The notes: generated from the sequence alone by a model not told the origin. A DNA stretch of 64,000 nt from Bacteroidia bacterium (GCA_033391075.1 JAWPMV010000001.1:4402001-4466000); one strand, 5' to 3'; shown: positions 8,247 through 18,711, counted from the stretch's first letter. Made by a program: numbers and translations.

Positions 8247-10151
8247 ATGAAAAAACCTTGTCTCTTTACGTACCATTTGATCGTCTTTTCACTTGCTGCT
8301 TTTATCCCTATTGGTGGATTCGCGCAAGGCCTGGGAGTAGGTACTGATGCTCCCACAGAAATGTTGGATGTAAATGGTAAAATAAGAATGCGCGATGGAG
8401 CTCAGGCGGGCTATACCTTGCAGGCGGATAGCCTGGGAGTAATGAGATGGGTCCCTCCCTCTTCCTTACACAGAGACCAAATTTTGTGGGTAACAGACTA
8501 TGGAGTTATTCCCAATGACAATACCCATGATTCTGATAGCATACAGATTGCCCTTAATTACGCTTCGGAAAAAGGGATGAATCTTTATTTTCCTCCCGGC
8601 ATATATAATCTTGATACGACCCTTAATGTCCCACCTGGTGTCCTATTGATAGGGAGCGGGATAGGCAAAAATCCCCTGATTGCTCCATTCGAAGGTACGG
8701 TCCTCCAATACCTGGGAGAAGGTTGGGCAGTAAATTTCAGTGGGCATGCAGCTGGTATGCGGGATCTATCGATCCGGGATGCCTTTGGAAATGGAAGTGG
8801 GGGCATCTCTATTACCGCAAGTACAGATTTGGTGGAAAGCCTGACTTTCAATCGAGTGGTTATATATGGTTTTACCTCCGGTACTGGTTTATATTTTTAT
8901 GCAGAAAATGATAAAGGCATAGCTTATGGCTCCTTCTATGATGTGAGAATCAGGCATTGTCGGATTGGGATTCATATACAAACCCAGGATAGAGGTTTTG
9001 TAAACTCTAATTCATTTATGCGGGGAATCATTTCCGGGGGAGGTTATGACAAAGCTATCTTTTTAGAAGGGGGAAATAATAATGAGTTTCTGGGGCAGGT
9101 GATTGAACCCTATCAGACCTCCACGGCCCACATATATGTTGCCAAAGGTCAGTTCGTGGCCAGAGGAATCCGGGTAGAAGGAGCCGAACAACCTATTGAC
9201 AGGCCCTTATTTTATTTTGCTCCAGGCACCCATGAGTCGATTGTTGATGGCACCTTTGCGGGCGGTTTGATCCTGGATAAAGGAGACAATCATCTCGATC
9301 TTTCGTCCAGCAATTCTATCAATACCCGTAATCCGGGAACCAATGTCATAAAGAATTCTGCTTTATTGGGGATCCACGGGCAAGAGGTCCCCAATTGGCA
9401 GTTTTCTCATAGCAATTTTCGACTGGAGATTCTGGATCCGGCAGTAGTTGATGCGCATCGCGTACTAAAACTTTCTATACCCGCAGGAGAGGTGCTAAGT
9501 CTGAGTCCCAAAGACGCCGACGCACCCAGAAGGAAGGTTCTGTCTCGGGAATCATTCGCAAATTTCGGGGCCTATATGAAAACAGATCAGGCGAATCTGG
9601 CTTACACCACTTTTTTGGCCAAAAGCGGAGTCATCACCTCTTTGCCTCATCCGGCCCATGATGAATGGCACTTTATTGGATTGAGGGGAGAAAGTCCGGA
9701 AAACCATATACGGCCGAAATTCATGTTTGATAATAGAAGCGGCAGCGATACAGCCATTGTTTATCTGACTTGTCCGACTTTTAGTTGGGGCCTCACCTTG
9801 CCCGCAGCAGAAGCCGCTCCTTTTCCGGTAACCGGAGGACAGGTATATGGCACACTCAGTACCAGCCTGGCAGAAGTTTATGTGCCAGATAACAATATCC
9901 TCGTATTGCCCAAGGAGGCGAATACCTTCATCATCAAAGGAAATAATGGGATCACCCGTATCAATCCAAGTGGAGATGATAAATTCCCCAAAGGCACGGT
10001 TATCACCCTACTATTTGAAAATGCCTATATCGGTTTGCCAGTCAATGCCTATCTAAAACTCAAGGCCCCTTTCAGTTCAAAAGAAAGAAGCTCTCTAAGT
10101 TTACTTTCTCTCGGTGATGGTACCTGGTGGGAGGTCAATAGAAATCTCTAG
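8247..10151 (+). CDS. Secreted right-handed beta-helix (pectate-lyase-like) protein
   Basis: The protein has 634 residues. A signal peptide (about residues 1-26, ending GGFAQG) is followed by a short head-like module (GVGTDAPTEMLDVNGKIRMRDG), common in Bacteroidota and phage fibre-type proteins. A pectate-lyase-3/GH28-like beta-helix starts near residue 80: VTDYGVIPNDNTHDSDSIQIALNYA then LYFPPGIYNLDTTL and GVLLIGSGIGKNP. The C-terminal 250 residues are beta-rich and unrecognised. There is no T9SS domain. It may cleave or bind polysaccharide, but catalytic residues cannot be assigned by eye. The giant surface protein follows on the same strand after about 117 bases, so the two may be functionally linked. 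Confidence 0.8.
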   Translation: MKKPCLFTYHLIVFSLAAFIPIGGFAQGLGVGTDAPTEMLDVNGKIRMRDGAQAGYTLQADSLGVMRWVPPSSLHRDQILWVTDYGVIPNDNTHDSDSIQIALNYASEKGMNLYFPPGIYNLDTTLNVPPGVLLIGSGIGKNPLIAPFEGTVLQYLGEGWAVNFSGHAAGMRDLSIRDAFGNGSGGISITASTDLVESLTFNRVVIYGFTSGTGLYFYAENDKGIAYGSFYDVRIRHCRIGIHIQTQDRGFVNSNSFMRGIISGGGYDKAIFLEGGNNNEFLGQVIEPYQTSTAHIYVAKGQFVARGIRVEGAEQPIDRPLFYFAPGTHESIVDGTFAGGLILDKGDNHLDLSSSNSINTRNPGTNVIKNSALLGIHGQEVPNWQFSHSNFRLEILDPAVVDAHRVLKLSIPAGEVLSLSPKDADAPRRKVLSRESFANFGAYMKTDQANLAYTTFLAKSGVITSLPHPAHDEWHFIGLRGESPENHIRPKFMFDNRSGSDTAIVYLTCPTFSWGLTLPAAEAAPFPVTGGQVYGTLSTSLAEVYVPDNNILVLPKEANTFIIKGNNGITRINPSGDDKFPKGTVITLLFENAYIGLPVNAYLKLKAPFSSKERSSLSLLSLGDGTWWEVNRNL

Positions 10152-10268
10152 TCAAGACAAAAAGACGATAAATTTTTCCCGGTAAGCTATCCAGGAGATT
10201 GAAGTAGGTATTTGTATTTGGTTTTTTGTTTTTACAGACATAAAGTACAAACAAAAAAATATATCCAG

Positions 10269-13200
10269 ATGGGTATTTCCCGGATGCACAATCCCCTATT
10301 ATACCTTTTGCTGTTCTTTTTCGGACTCACTTCCAGCTATGCTCAAGTGACTATTTCGACCGGCCAACCTGGCCTGGGAGATATGGAAGTTTGCGTGGAT
10401 TCGTCAACTTTCAGCTTCTCTGTTGGACCTTTTGCCGCAAACCTTACAGGGGTAGAAGTACGACTCACTTTTCCTAACGGAATTTATTATGTACAGAACT
10501 CACTCAATAATCTTCCGGCAGCATCGGTAAACCTCATCGAAAATTCATATGTCGGGCAGGTCCTTATTCTGGATGGTAGTTCGATCAATAGTGGGGAAAG
10601 TTATGAATTTGAAATTCAGCTATTTGCAGGCTGTGATGCCCTCCCTGATTTTCTGAGTGGACAATCTTTCAGCAATACCATAGAGGTATATGAAAATGGG
10701 AGCCTTTATGAAAACTTTGGAAGTCCCATATACAATCCTGCCATCGATTATGGACAACTGAGCATGTCCACAGGAGCAACTCCTTCCGGAGTAGCCGGAC
10801 AGATCGTCACAAGAGAAATCAGCATTTTCAGTACCGGTTCCGGCTGCATCAAATTGCTAAACTGGTATGATGCACATGGAGCAGATATCCGTATAGATAG
10901 CGTTTATTTTCAGGGGCAAAAACTCAATACCTGGACAAATGGAGATACGATCTTTTATGATTTTACAGGAATAGATTTCAGCCTAATTGGGGATGGGGAT
11001 TCGGAATTTTGCAATGCTGATGGAGCTATAGTTCTAACTGAATACATTCAAATATTAGGCTGTACCAATAAGAGTTCAAATGTAAGTGCCGGATGGGGCT
11101 GTAATGGCATATTCTGTAGTGATTTTAGTCTGAGTGCAGATGTGGTTGTCAGTAACCTTCAACCTAGCCTGGAATTCGAACCCAGGCCAGATACTTTATC
11201 TGGCTGTTTTTACAATCAGCCCAATCGCAAGGAACTGGTGATCCGCAACACAGGAGCAGGTTCGCTCAGCAATCTGGAAGTAGAATTGAAAAAGAACTAC
11301 TATGCAGGTCAGTTTCCGGAAACTAAATATGATGGTCTGGATAGTTCCTCGGTCGAAATCCGCTTTAATGACGGAAGTTTCCAGCCCATCAGTCCCCGAA
11401 ATGTGGAGATGAATATCTACGGGAACGCCTGTAGCCTTCCATTGGCCTATCGCTTTTATGTCGATGTAGATTTCCTCTTGCCAGGAGATAGTATTACCCT
11501 GGCTTTCGATATGATCAATTGTGTGCCGGATATATGCGGAGAATCGGAGATCAGACAAGGCTCCTGGGGCTATAATGCTCGTTATGATCTGCCTTGTGTT
11601 GGAAGCAGTACGGTAATCGCCAATCAAACGGGTGGATTCCCCGGAATTTTACGACACCAGGTCAGTAATTTTGATCCTCCTACCCTGGTAGATGGAAAGG
11701 AGGTAAGCTTTACCACCACCATGGAACAATCAGAAATCATCTTTCCGGAGGGAGGAGCATATCTGGTTCGCTATACCCTTCCCAGCTGTGGAGCCAGTTT
11801 TTCCGGAAATAGTGCAGATTTTGCCTGGACCAATATCGGCGGAGACCTAAGTTGGCCCCTGGAAAATTTCAGCAGTTCCCCTACACAAGTAGAGGCCAGA
11901 TTCCAACTGGATAGCATCCCTACAAACTTTTCCATTAATGGCTCTGAGATAAAGCTCGACCTCATGGGAGATTGTAGTTGTCCTTCCACAGACAGCATAC
12001 AATTCTTACAGAAAGAGATATTCTATTTACCAACGCCTGCTTGTAATCCTCTGGTAGAAATCCCTGTTTTTTGCGATACCATCAGCGTAATTGTTGATCC
12101 CTGTATAGTCACTACCTGCAACGGCATGCAAATCCTGGATTTCGATTTCCAACGATCAAATTTCGACCTGCCAGACAGCGATCTAAACAGAATTCCGGAT
12201 GGTGGGACCGTCCTAAGTCCTGATGTAAGAAGCAATAGAGCGAGACTGGGAGATACCATTCAGGCGCAAATGAAGGGCTTTGTAAATGGCGCCGGAAGCT
12301 TTAGCTATGGATATACCGATATGACGGTAGCATTCTCCCAATACCTCACCCCTATATCCGGCACAGTCAGGATGTATGATCAAAGTACTGGCAATACCCT
12401 CAGCTGCACCAATGTACTACCAACCCTTGTGGGGGGAACAGATATATATCGGATGGATTATTCTCCTTCTACACTTACTGCAAGCTGTGCTGCCTTCGGA
12501 GGATTAAGTCTGGAGACCGGCGACTCTATTAGCCTGGATATAAGTTTTATAGTTTCTTCTACAGATCCTCAGAATATTGAAGTGGGAGCAATCTTTCCGG
12601 TAGAAATGTATTTGAGCAATGTTCTCAATCCTACAGATACGGATAAATTTACCTGCCAGGGAACCAAATTTTCGGAATTGATGCAATTGGTGCCGATGGT
12701 AGACACCTCATTTGTAACCCAGATTTCTGCCCAATCCTGTCAACAAACCCAGGCAAGAACTTATATCAATATGTTTACCGGGGGAAGTTATACCGATATG
12801 TTTCCCTTCGAATATAGGGTATGGTCCTTCCCGGATAGTCTGATCGTTACACCTCCTGCCGATTATAGCTACGTAGGGGCTAATATCCTGCTACGTTTCA
12901 CTCCATATATACAGGTGATGAATGTAGATCCCATTGATCCTACTGCAAATCCCCTGATCTTTGACCTCAAGGCTTTGGTGGATAATGGAAGTCTGATCTA
13001 TCCGGATGATGGATATGAGCTTCAATTTTTCACCACCTGGTTGCCCGAATGTGATGCTGTCTCAAATCAGCAAGTAGATGTACCGGTAGAGGGCAGATTT
13101 CATTGGGCGAATGGACTCTCTGCCTATGATACGCCCAAAAATTATTTGCCCACGATTCGCCATAATACCCCTGATATCACCCTCAATAACCAAAGTGCGG

Positions 13201-16200
13201 CTACCCAGGATGGTCTGCGAAGAGAAGTAAGCTGGGATATGCAAGTGAGCAATAATTCTATCAGCTCGAATAGCCCGTATACCTGGATGGCCTTTTATTC
13301 GCCTTCTGGGGAAATACAGGTAGTCGAACTGGAGGATACAAATGGAAATCCCGTAACTCAAAACAATGGCATATACGAACTCGGTCTGATCAATACTTCC
13401 GCCAGTAAAGCCTATACCATTAATGCGGAGTATGATCTCTGTAGCCTTGATAGCCTGATCGTATATACCGGTTGGGAATGTGCGGGTTATCCGGCAAATC
13501 TTGCCACGGCATGTCAGACAGATAGTTTTTACCTGGCCATTGATCCTAAACCAGCAGATGGACAGATCAGTTTAAATACGACCGTTAGTGATACGGTTTC
13601 TCTATTTGAGCCCATCACTTACAATCTCGCGATCCTGAGTACCCAGATCGCCAACCTGGATGAATTACTGCTTGAAATTTTTCATGCGAATAGCGGCCTG
13701 GATTTTATCACAGGTAGCACAGAGTTGGAATATCCTTTAGGTTCAGGTTTTCGGTCGATTGCTGATCCTGTAGCCATAGCCGGGGGGTATCGATTTACCA
13801 TGGCAAATTATGATTCCACCCTAGCCGCAGAAGGTCTGGCTGGTTTATCCAGTTCCACAGCCCCTTATCGACAATTCAATATCCGTTTTGATCTGGCACC
13901 TAATTGCAATTTCACATCAGGAGATAGCTGGCTGTTGAATTTGCAGGCGGCTTTGCCTTGTGGGGATCCTTTATTGATCCAGCGCATCATGGAACCCATC
14001 TACATAGATGGAGGCCTGGCTCCCTATCAGACCAGCCTTTCCAGTCAACTCAATCAGGTGTATTCCTGCGATCTCTATGAAATGAGATTCAGTTTCAGTG
14101 CAAATGATACCATAGGTGGAACAGATTCTCTGGAAATCTTTATTCCAGATACTTTAAGTTATGTGCCCGCACTCTTTAGAAATATTCACAATTCTCTTCC
14201 AGATAGCCTGCCAAGAATAGAAACAGCTATAGGCGGAAGCTGGTATAAATGGGCCCTTGATTCCACCCTAACGAGCGGAGATTCTCTTGTGTTTTTATTT
14301 GGCCTGCAGAAAAGTAGTGTTTCCACTTGCCCTTCAGGTACAGATATTTCTCTGATCCTGAGAAGTAGCTATCAATATCCGGGCAATTGCCAAACAGGTG
14401 GAGGGAATTTCAATGGAAGTACAGGTCTGGATAGTGTATCCATTCCTATTTCCAATAGTTTTGTTCCTCAACTTTCTCTGACTTATTCCGGATTGAATCC
14501 CAGGAGTGTAAGTCAGGATAGCCAAAGTTGGAGCCTGAACCTGAATCATCAAAGTGGAAACTATCCGATTGCCTATCCCTGGATTCGATTTGTATCGATA
14601 TCCGGTAATTCACAGGCCATTTCTTTACAGACTACCAGCAATGGAAATCTTTTAAGTTCCCTCAATGGATTCTGGCAGTTAGATAGCCTTCAGGTTGGAG
14701 AAAATTTATCCCTTGATTTGAATGCACTCGTTTCTTTCTGTGGACCTGATACCCTTCTATTGTTATATGGTTACAATTGCGATGCCTTTCCCACGGACCC
14801 CACTTCCCTCAGTTGCGAACATGACACTTTGCAGTTGATCGTCGATCCCGCTTTCCCTTATATACAATTGGATACCCTGAGTGTATCTGATCCCCTCTGC
14901 TTTGGAGCAGACAATGGGGAAGTACAATTAATAGCCAGTGGGGGTCCGACTCCTTATAGTTATTCTTTAAATAACGGAGCCTTTAGTTCACAGCCTGGCT
15001 TTGATCAACTGATCGCTGGAAACTATCTCTTCTATGCCAGAGATAGTATAGGTTGTATAGACAGCATCCGTGTAAGTCTGAATCAACCTACTCAGGTTCT
15101 TCTTTCTGTAGATAGTTTGAGGGATGTCGATTGCTCCGGAGATTCTACAGGAGAAGCGCATATATCTGCCAGCGGAGGAAATGCTCCCTATCAATTTGCG
15201 ATAGATGGTGGGGCATATGGAAATACAGGCTCCTTCTTACATTTAAGCGCCGGACTTCATATGCTAAAGGTGAGAGATAATCAGGGCTGTGAAGATTCTA
15301 CTCAATTTTCCCTCAATGAAAACAATCCCCTCCTTAGCCTCCTGCAAATTGATCAGGAAATTTCCTGTTTTGGAGAAAGTGATGGTGCCCTATCAGTAGC
15401 TACAGCCGGAGGAACAGCTCCCTTTATATATAACTGGCAGGGAATCGGAAGTGCGGGAAATAGTATCAGTGGACTTTTGGCAGGAGAATATATTGTGGAA
15501 ATTCAGGATTCGCTGGGATGTAGCGTAGTTGATAGCATCAGCCTCAATGATGCTCCGGAAATATTTAGCAGCCTCAACCTTGTCCAGGCCCTTAGCTGCC
15601 AGGGTGATGCCGATGCAGAAGTGGAAGCTTTGATTAGTGGAGGGGTACCCGGATATCTCTATACCTGGTCTGCCGGAGCTTCCAGCAGCAATATCGCAAC
15701 TAATGTTCCGGCAGGGATGCTTTACCTAGAAGTCAGTGATAATAATGGTTGTATCAGGGAAGATAGCTTGCTAATCACAGAACCGAGCAGTCTGGCCGTT
15801 ACAGCCAGTGGACAGGAGGTAAGTTGTTTTGGGCTGAATGATGGACAAGTAAGCGCGCTCGCAAGCGGAGGAACAGCCCCTTATAGTTATGAGTGGAATA
15901 AAAATCCGGGGCTGAATACCCCCACACTCCTCAATAGATTGGCGGGGAACTATGAGGTTGAAGTTACAGATGCTAATGGCTGTCAGGATACTGCCACTGT
16001 TCAAATCAATCAACCCCAAGCCATACAGGCCCGGATACAAGGCTTCGATGAGACTTGCTCCAATGGCAATGGACTCATATGGGTGGAATTAAGTGGCGGA
16101 TCAGCTCCCTATACATTCAGCTGGAACAATGATCCCAGTCTAAACACGGATACCTTATATAATCAAGCTGCCGGGAATTTTAGCCTACAAATAGTAGATG

Positions 16201-17936
16201 GCAGTAACTGCGAAGAGAACCTGAGCTTTACCCTAAACAATCAAGCCTCTCCTCAACTCGAGATAATAAGTTTGACTGAACCTAGCTGTAATGGTGCTTC
16301 CAATGGTCAGGCTGAGGTTCGGGTAAATGGGAGTGGGAACTATAGTTTTCTTTGGCAGCATTCGGGAGAAACTACGCCTGCAGTTGGTAATCTAGCTGCG
16401 GGGACTTATACAGTCAGCGTGGATGATGGAACTTGTCAGGGAAGTTTGGATGTAGTTGTGAATGAACCAGAGGCCTTGTTTACGCAAATAGATTCTCTGG
16501 TCCGTCCGGGCTGTCCGGGAGAAGATGATGGTAGTTTGTTTATCGGGGTAAGTGGAGGAAGCGCACCCTATTTCTACGAATGGGCGATAAATCCGACTTT
16601 TACAACTTCTGGACTCACAGGATTAGCTACTGGATTTTATGAGGTATATGTCAGGGATCAGCAGGATTGTCGGGATACGCTCAATGCTTTCCTTCCTGAT
16701 CCGGTTCCTTTGCAGATGCAGCTGGATATTCAGGCAGTATTGTGTTTTGGGGAAAGCAATGGAGCTGCATATGCTATTGGGAGTGGCGGTACAGCTCCTT
16801 ATTCCTACAATTGGAGTACGGGAGCGAGTGGAGATAGTCTGAAGGGGCAAACCGCTGGCAGCTATCAATTGGTGATTTCTGATGCGAATGGATGTAGCAT
16901 AGATTCGAGTTTTATCATCCCGGAAGCTAGTCCATTGACACTGAGTATGACAAAAGAGGACATCGATTGCTATGGAGGGGAAAATGGCAGGGCAAGTGTT
17001 GAAGCAAATGGAGGAAACAGCCCTTATCAATATGTATGGTCTCATGAGGAAAATCTAGCGAGCGTACACAATCTTTCAGCGGGGACATATTCTGTCCGGG
17101 TGGAAGATTCAAACGGATGCGTAGCAGAAGATTCCATAATTCTCACTGAGGGCGATTCCATTCATGTAGAATTGCTCTCTCAAGTTGCAGCTTCCTGTGG
17201 ATTGCCCAATGGAAGGGCCAGCGTCCTCGGGCGTGGAGGCAGTGGAACGCTAAGCTATGTTTGGGACAGCGACCCTATTCAGTCAGGACCTACTGCTAAT
17301 ATGCTCTACGGTGCAAGTACGGGACGCACCTATATCGTGGAGGCAATTGATGAGTTGGGCTGTAAAGATTCGCTGGAGGTACGGATCGGGAGTCAGGACC
17401 GACCTGAGGCTTATTTCCTAACCATACCAGATCTCAGCCAACCCATTTTCCGTAGCGAAGCACAGATTCAGTTTATCAATCAATCCGAAAACAGCAATGC
17501 CTATTTCTGGGACTTTGGAGAAGATGGAGCTTTTTCCAATGAAATACATCCCACCCATATATATACAGAGGCAGGAGAATATGTTGTGAGTCTGATTGCG
17601 ATGGATGCTGCGACCCAATGTCCGGACACCATGAATATCACAGTCATGGTCATTGAAGACGGTATGATCTTTACGGCTTCCGCCTTTAGTCCCAATGATG
17701 ATGGTAACAATGATGTCTTTTATGCTTATGGTGAAGGCATCCAGGAATTTGAGATGTTGATCTTTGATCGCTTTGGAAAATTGGTAATTCGACTGGAAAA
17801 TATCACCGATGGATGGGATGGAAGAGGGCCAGATGGGAGACTAGCTGCTGAAGGTGTTTATACTTTTGCGCTAAAAGCTAAACTAAATGACGGCACCAAG
17901 CTCGAGCATGGAGGTAGCATAACACTCTTTAGATAG
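10269..17936 (+). CDS. Giant cell-surface protein with SprB repeats, PKD domain and gliding-motility CHU_C (T9SS type B) tail
   Basis: The protein has about 2,555 residues from the ATG at 10269; ATG 10284 is equally possible. An upstream TTG at 10212 would put 19 residues before the signal peptide. The signal peptide ends TSSYAQ. Residues about 25-1535 are repeated beta-sandwich-like regions rich in Ser, Asp and paired Cys. Residues about 1537-2376 hold 11 SprB repeats, each built on a C-x-G-x(2-3)-G ... SGG-x-APYSY-x-W ... LxAGxYxVxVxDxxGC pattern. A PKD domain follows (IQFINQS ... YFWDFGEDG), then the CHU_C tail (FSPNDDGNNDVF ... IFDRFGKLV ... GWDGRGPDG). SprB in Flavobacterium is the mobile gliding adhesin. 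Here an adhesin role is inferred, since no gld/spr genes are nearby. Confidence 0.92.
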   Translation: MGISRMHNPLLYLLLFFFGLTSSYAQVTISTGQPGLGDMEVCVDSSTFSFSVGPFAANLTGVEVRLTFPNGIYYVQNSLNNLPAASVNLIENSYVGQVLILDGSSINSGESYEFEIQLFAGCDALPDFLSGQSFSNTIEVYENGSLYENFGSPIYNPAIDYGQLSMSTGATPSGVAGQIVTREISIFSTGSGCIKLLNWYDAHGADIRIDSVYFQGQKLNTWTNGDTIFYDFTGIDFSLIGDGDSEFCNADGAIVLTEYIQILGCTNKSSNVSAGWGCNGIFCSDFSLSADVVVSNLQPSLEFEPRPDTLSGCFYNQPNRKELVIRNTGAGSLSNLEVELKKNYYAGQFPETKYDGLDSSSVEIRFNDGSFQPISPRNVEMNIYGNACSLPLAYRFYVDVDFLLPGDSITLAFDMINCVPDICGESEIRQGSWGYNARYDLPCVGSSTVIANQTGGFPGILRHQVSNFDPPTLVDGKEVSFTTTMEQSEIIFPEGGAYLVRYTLPSCGASFSGNSADFAWTNIGGDLSWPLENFSSSPTQVEARFQLDSIPTNFSINGSEIKLDLMGDCSCPSTDSIQFLQKEIFYLPTPACNPLVEIPVFCDTISVIVDPCIVTTCNGMQILDFDFQRSNFDLPDSDLNRIPDGGTVLSPDVRSNRARLGDTIQAQMKGFVNGAGSFSYGYTDMTVAFSQYLTPISGTVRMYDQSTGNTLSCTNVLPTLVGGTDIYRMDYSPSTLTASCAAFGGLSLETGDSISLDISFIVSSTDPQNIEVGAIFPVEMYLSNVLNPTDTDKFTCQGTKFSELMQLVPMVDTSFVTQISAQSCQQTQARTYINMFTGGSYTDMFPFEYRVWSFPDSLIVTPPADYSYVGANILLRFTPYIQVMNVDPIDPTANPLIFDLKALVDNGSLIYPDDGYELQFFTTWLPECDAVSNQQVDVPVEGRFHWANGLSAYDTPKNYLPTIRHNTPDITLNNQSAATQDGLRREVSWDMQVSNNSISSNSPYTWMAFYSPSGEIQVVELEDTNGNPVTQNNGIYELGLINTSASKAYTINAEYDLCSLDSLIVYTGWECAGYPANLATACQTDSFYLAIDPKPADGQISLNTTVSDTVSLFEPITYNLAILSTQIANLDELLLEIFHANSGLDFITGSTELEYPLGSGFRSIADPVAIAGGYRFTMANYDSTLAAEGLAGLSSSTAPYRQFNIRFDLAPNCNFTSGDSWLLNLQAALPCGDPLLIQRIMEPIYIDGGLAPYQTSLSSQLNQVYSCDLYEMRFSFSANDTIGGTDSLEIFIPDTLSYVPALFRNIHNSLPDSLPRIETAIGGSWYKWALDSTLTSGDSLVFLFGLQKSSVSTCPSGTDISLILRSSYQYPGNCQTGGGNFNGSTGLDSVSIPISNSFVPQLSLTYSGLNPRSVSQDSQSWSLNLNHQSGNYPIAYPWIRFVSISGNSQAISLQTTSNGNLLSSLNGFWQLDSLQVGENLSLDLNALVSFCGPDTLLLLYGYNCDAFPTDPTSLSCEHDTLQLIVDPAFPYIQLDTLSVSDPLCFGADNGEVQLIASGGPTPYSYSLNNGAFSSQPGFDQLIAGNYLFYARDSIGCIDSIRVSLNQPTQVLLSVDSLRDVDCSGDSTGEAHISASGGNAPYQFAIDGGAYGNTGSFLHLSAGLHMLKVRDNQGCEDSTQFSLNENNPLLSLLQIDQEISCFGESDGALSVATAGGTAPFIYNWQGIGSAGNSISGLLAGEYIVEIQDSLGCSVVDSISLNDAPEIFSSLNLVQALSCQGDADAEVEALISGGVPGYLYTWSAGASSSNIATNVPAGMLYLEVSDNNGCIREDSLLITEPSSLAVTASGQEVSCFGLNDGQVSALASGGTAPYSYEWNKNPGLNTPTLLNRLAGNYEVEVTDANGCQDTATVQINQPQAIQARIQGFDETCSNGNGLIWVELSGGSAPYTFSWNNDPSLNTDTLYNQAAGNFSLQIVDGSNCEENLSFTLNNQASPQLEIISLTEPSCNGASNGQAEVRVNGSGNYSFLWQHSGETTPAVGNLAAGTYTVSVDDGTCQGSLDVVVNEPEALFTQIDSLVRPGCPGEDDGSLFIGVSGGSAPYFYEWAINPTFTTSGLTGLATGFYEVYVRDQQDCRDTLNAFLPDPVPLQMQLDIQAVLCFGESNGAAYAIGSGGTAPYSYNWSTGASGDSLKGQTAGSYQLVISDANGCSIDSSFIIPEASPLTLSMTKEDIDCYGGENGRASVEANGGNSPYQYVWSHEENLASVHNLSAGTYSVRVEDSNGCVAEDSIILTEGDSIHVELLSQVAASCGLPNGRASVLGRGGSGTLSYVWDSDPIQSGPTANMLYGASTGRTYIVEAIDELGCKDSLEVRIGSQDRPEAYFLTIPDLSQPIFRSEAQIQFINQSENSNAYFWDFGEDGAFSNEIHPTHIYTEAGEYVVSLIAMDAATQCPDTMNITVMVIEDGMIFTASAFSPNDDGNNDVFYAYGEGIQEFEMLIFDRFGKLVIRLENITDGWDGRGPDGRLAAEGVYTFALKAKLNDGTKLEHGGSITLFR
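14877..17397 (+). repeat. Eleven tandem SprB-type repeats within the giant surface protein
   Basis: Eleven consecutive units of about 67-75 codons each begin near a Cys-x-Gly motif (for example PLCFGADNGE, DVDCSGDSTG, EISCFGESDG) and end with the GC-x-D-S / T-E-P type junction. The repeats are conserved in protein but well diverged in DNA, so recent unequal recombination is unlikely. Confidence 0.85.
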
Positions 17937-18051
17937 CCTTTTTGACTATAAATCAGGTAATTACGTAGATTTATTTAAGCGTTTTTAACAATAAGACTTG
18001 GGTGGATGAGATATTTTGTTTAATATTATCACAAATAAGTTAAACAAAAGC

Positions 18052-18081
18052 TTGACATATCGAAAAAGTTTCTTATATTTG
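18052..18081 (+). promoter_or_regulatory. Bacteroidota housekeeping-type promoter of the ECF sigma gene
   Basis: A TTGACA -33 element at 18052-18057 and a -7 element TATATTTG (TAnnTTTG consensus) at 18074-18081 are separated by 16 bases. The predicted start lies near 18088, about 24 bases before the ATG at 18112. Both elements match the phylum consensus exactly. Confidence 0.8.
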
Positions 18082-18111
18082 TATCAGAACTTTCAGAAAA
18101 TATAGAAACTT

Positions 18112-18627
18112 ATGAGCCATATTGAGTTCGATACCAAACTAGTTAATATTCACAGCTCGCTGAAACCAGCAGCTTACAATCTCACAAGAGATGTAAATGA
18201 AGCCGAAGACCTGATTCAGGAAACCATGGTAAAAGCCATTTCCAATCGGGAGAAATTTCGGGAAGGCACCAACCTGAATGCCTGGATGTACACCATTATG
18301 AGGAATACCTTCATCACCAAGTACAACCGGACGGTAAGAAGAAAAACTTTTATAGATACAACAGACAATCTCCATTATATCAACTCTACCAATTATTCTA
18401 TAGAGAATAAAGGAGAGACTTCGATAAACATGGATCAGATCCTAAGAGCAGTCGAAAGCATCTCTATCGATCTCCGAACTCCTTTCATGATGCATTACAA
18501 TGGATGGAAGTACTATGAGATTGCTGAGGAACTCAATATTCCTATGGGTACAGTTAAAAACCGTATCCATGTAGCCAGAAAAGAATTGCAGAGAAAACTC
18601 TGGCGCCACGATCCGAAGAATAATTAA
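18112..18627 (+). CDS. RNA polymerase sigma factor, ECF (sigma-70) family
   Basis: The protein has 171 residues. Region 2 spans about residues 10-75, with DVNEAEDLIQETMVKAISNREKF and the -10-recognition helix LNAWMYTIMRNTFITKYNR. Region 4 covers about residues 110-165 (LRTPFMMHYNGWKYYEIAEELNIPMGTVKNRIHVARKEL), a clear helix-turn-helix. Length and layout are those of the abundant, often anti-sigma-free ECF factors of Bacteroidota. No anti-sigma gene is adjacent. The gene has its own strong promoter and a hairpin terminator, so it is a single-gene transcription unit. Its regulon is unknown. Confidence 0.93.
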   Translation: MSHIEFDTKLVNIHSSLKPAAYNLTRDVNEAEDLIQETMVKAISNREKFREGTNLNAWMYTIMRNTFITKYNRTVRRKTFIDTTDNLHYINSTNYSIENKGETSINMDQILRAVESISIDLRTPFMMHYNGWKYYEIAEELNIPMGTVKNRIHVARKELQRKLWRHDPKNN

Positions 18628-18647
18628 GGTTTTAGTATAAAATCAGA

Positions 18648-18690
18648 AGCCCTTTTCAGTTTGACTGAGAAGGGCTATTTTGATTTTAAG
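18648..18690 (+). terminator. Intrinsic terminator of the ECF sigma gene
   Basis: AGCCCTTTTCAG (18648-18659) pairs with CTGAGAAGGGCT (18665-18676) with one G-T pair and a 5-base loop, followed by ATTTTGATTTT. Confidence 0.75.
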
Positions 18691-18711
18691 AATATTTCCC
18701 ATAATAAGTAT

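Noticed and set aside
8247-10151. Prophage tailspike
   Set aside because: The beta-helix with head-like N-terminal module resembles tailspikes, but a signal peptide is present and no other phage gene is nearby.
14877-17397. CRISPR-like or recombinational DNA repeat
   Set aside because: Periodicity is at protein level (67-75 codons) with diverged DNA; no short identical direct repeats with unique spacers occur anywhere in the window.
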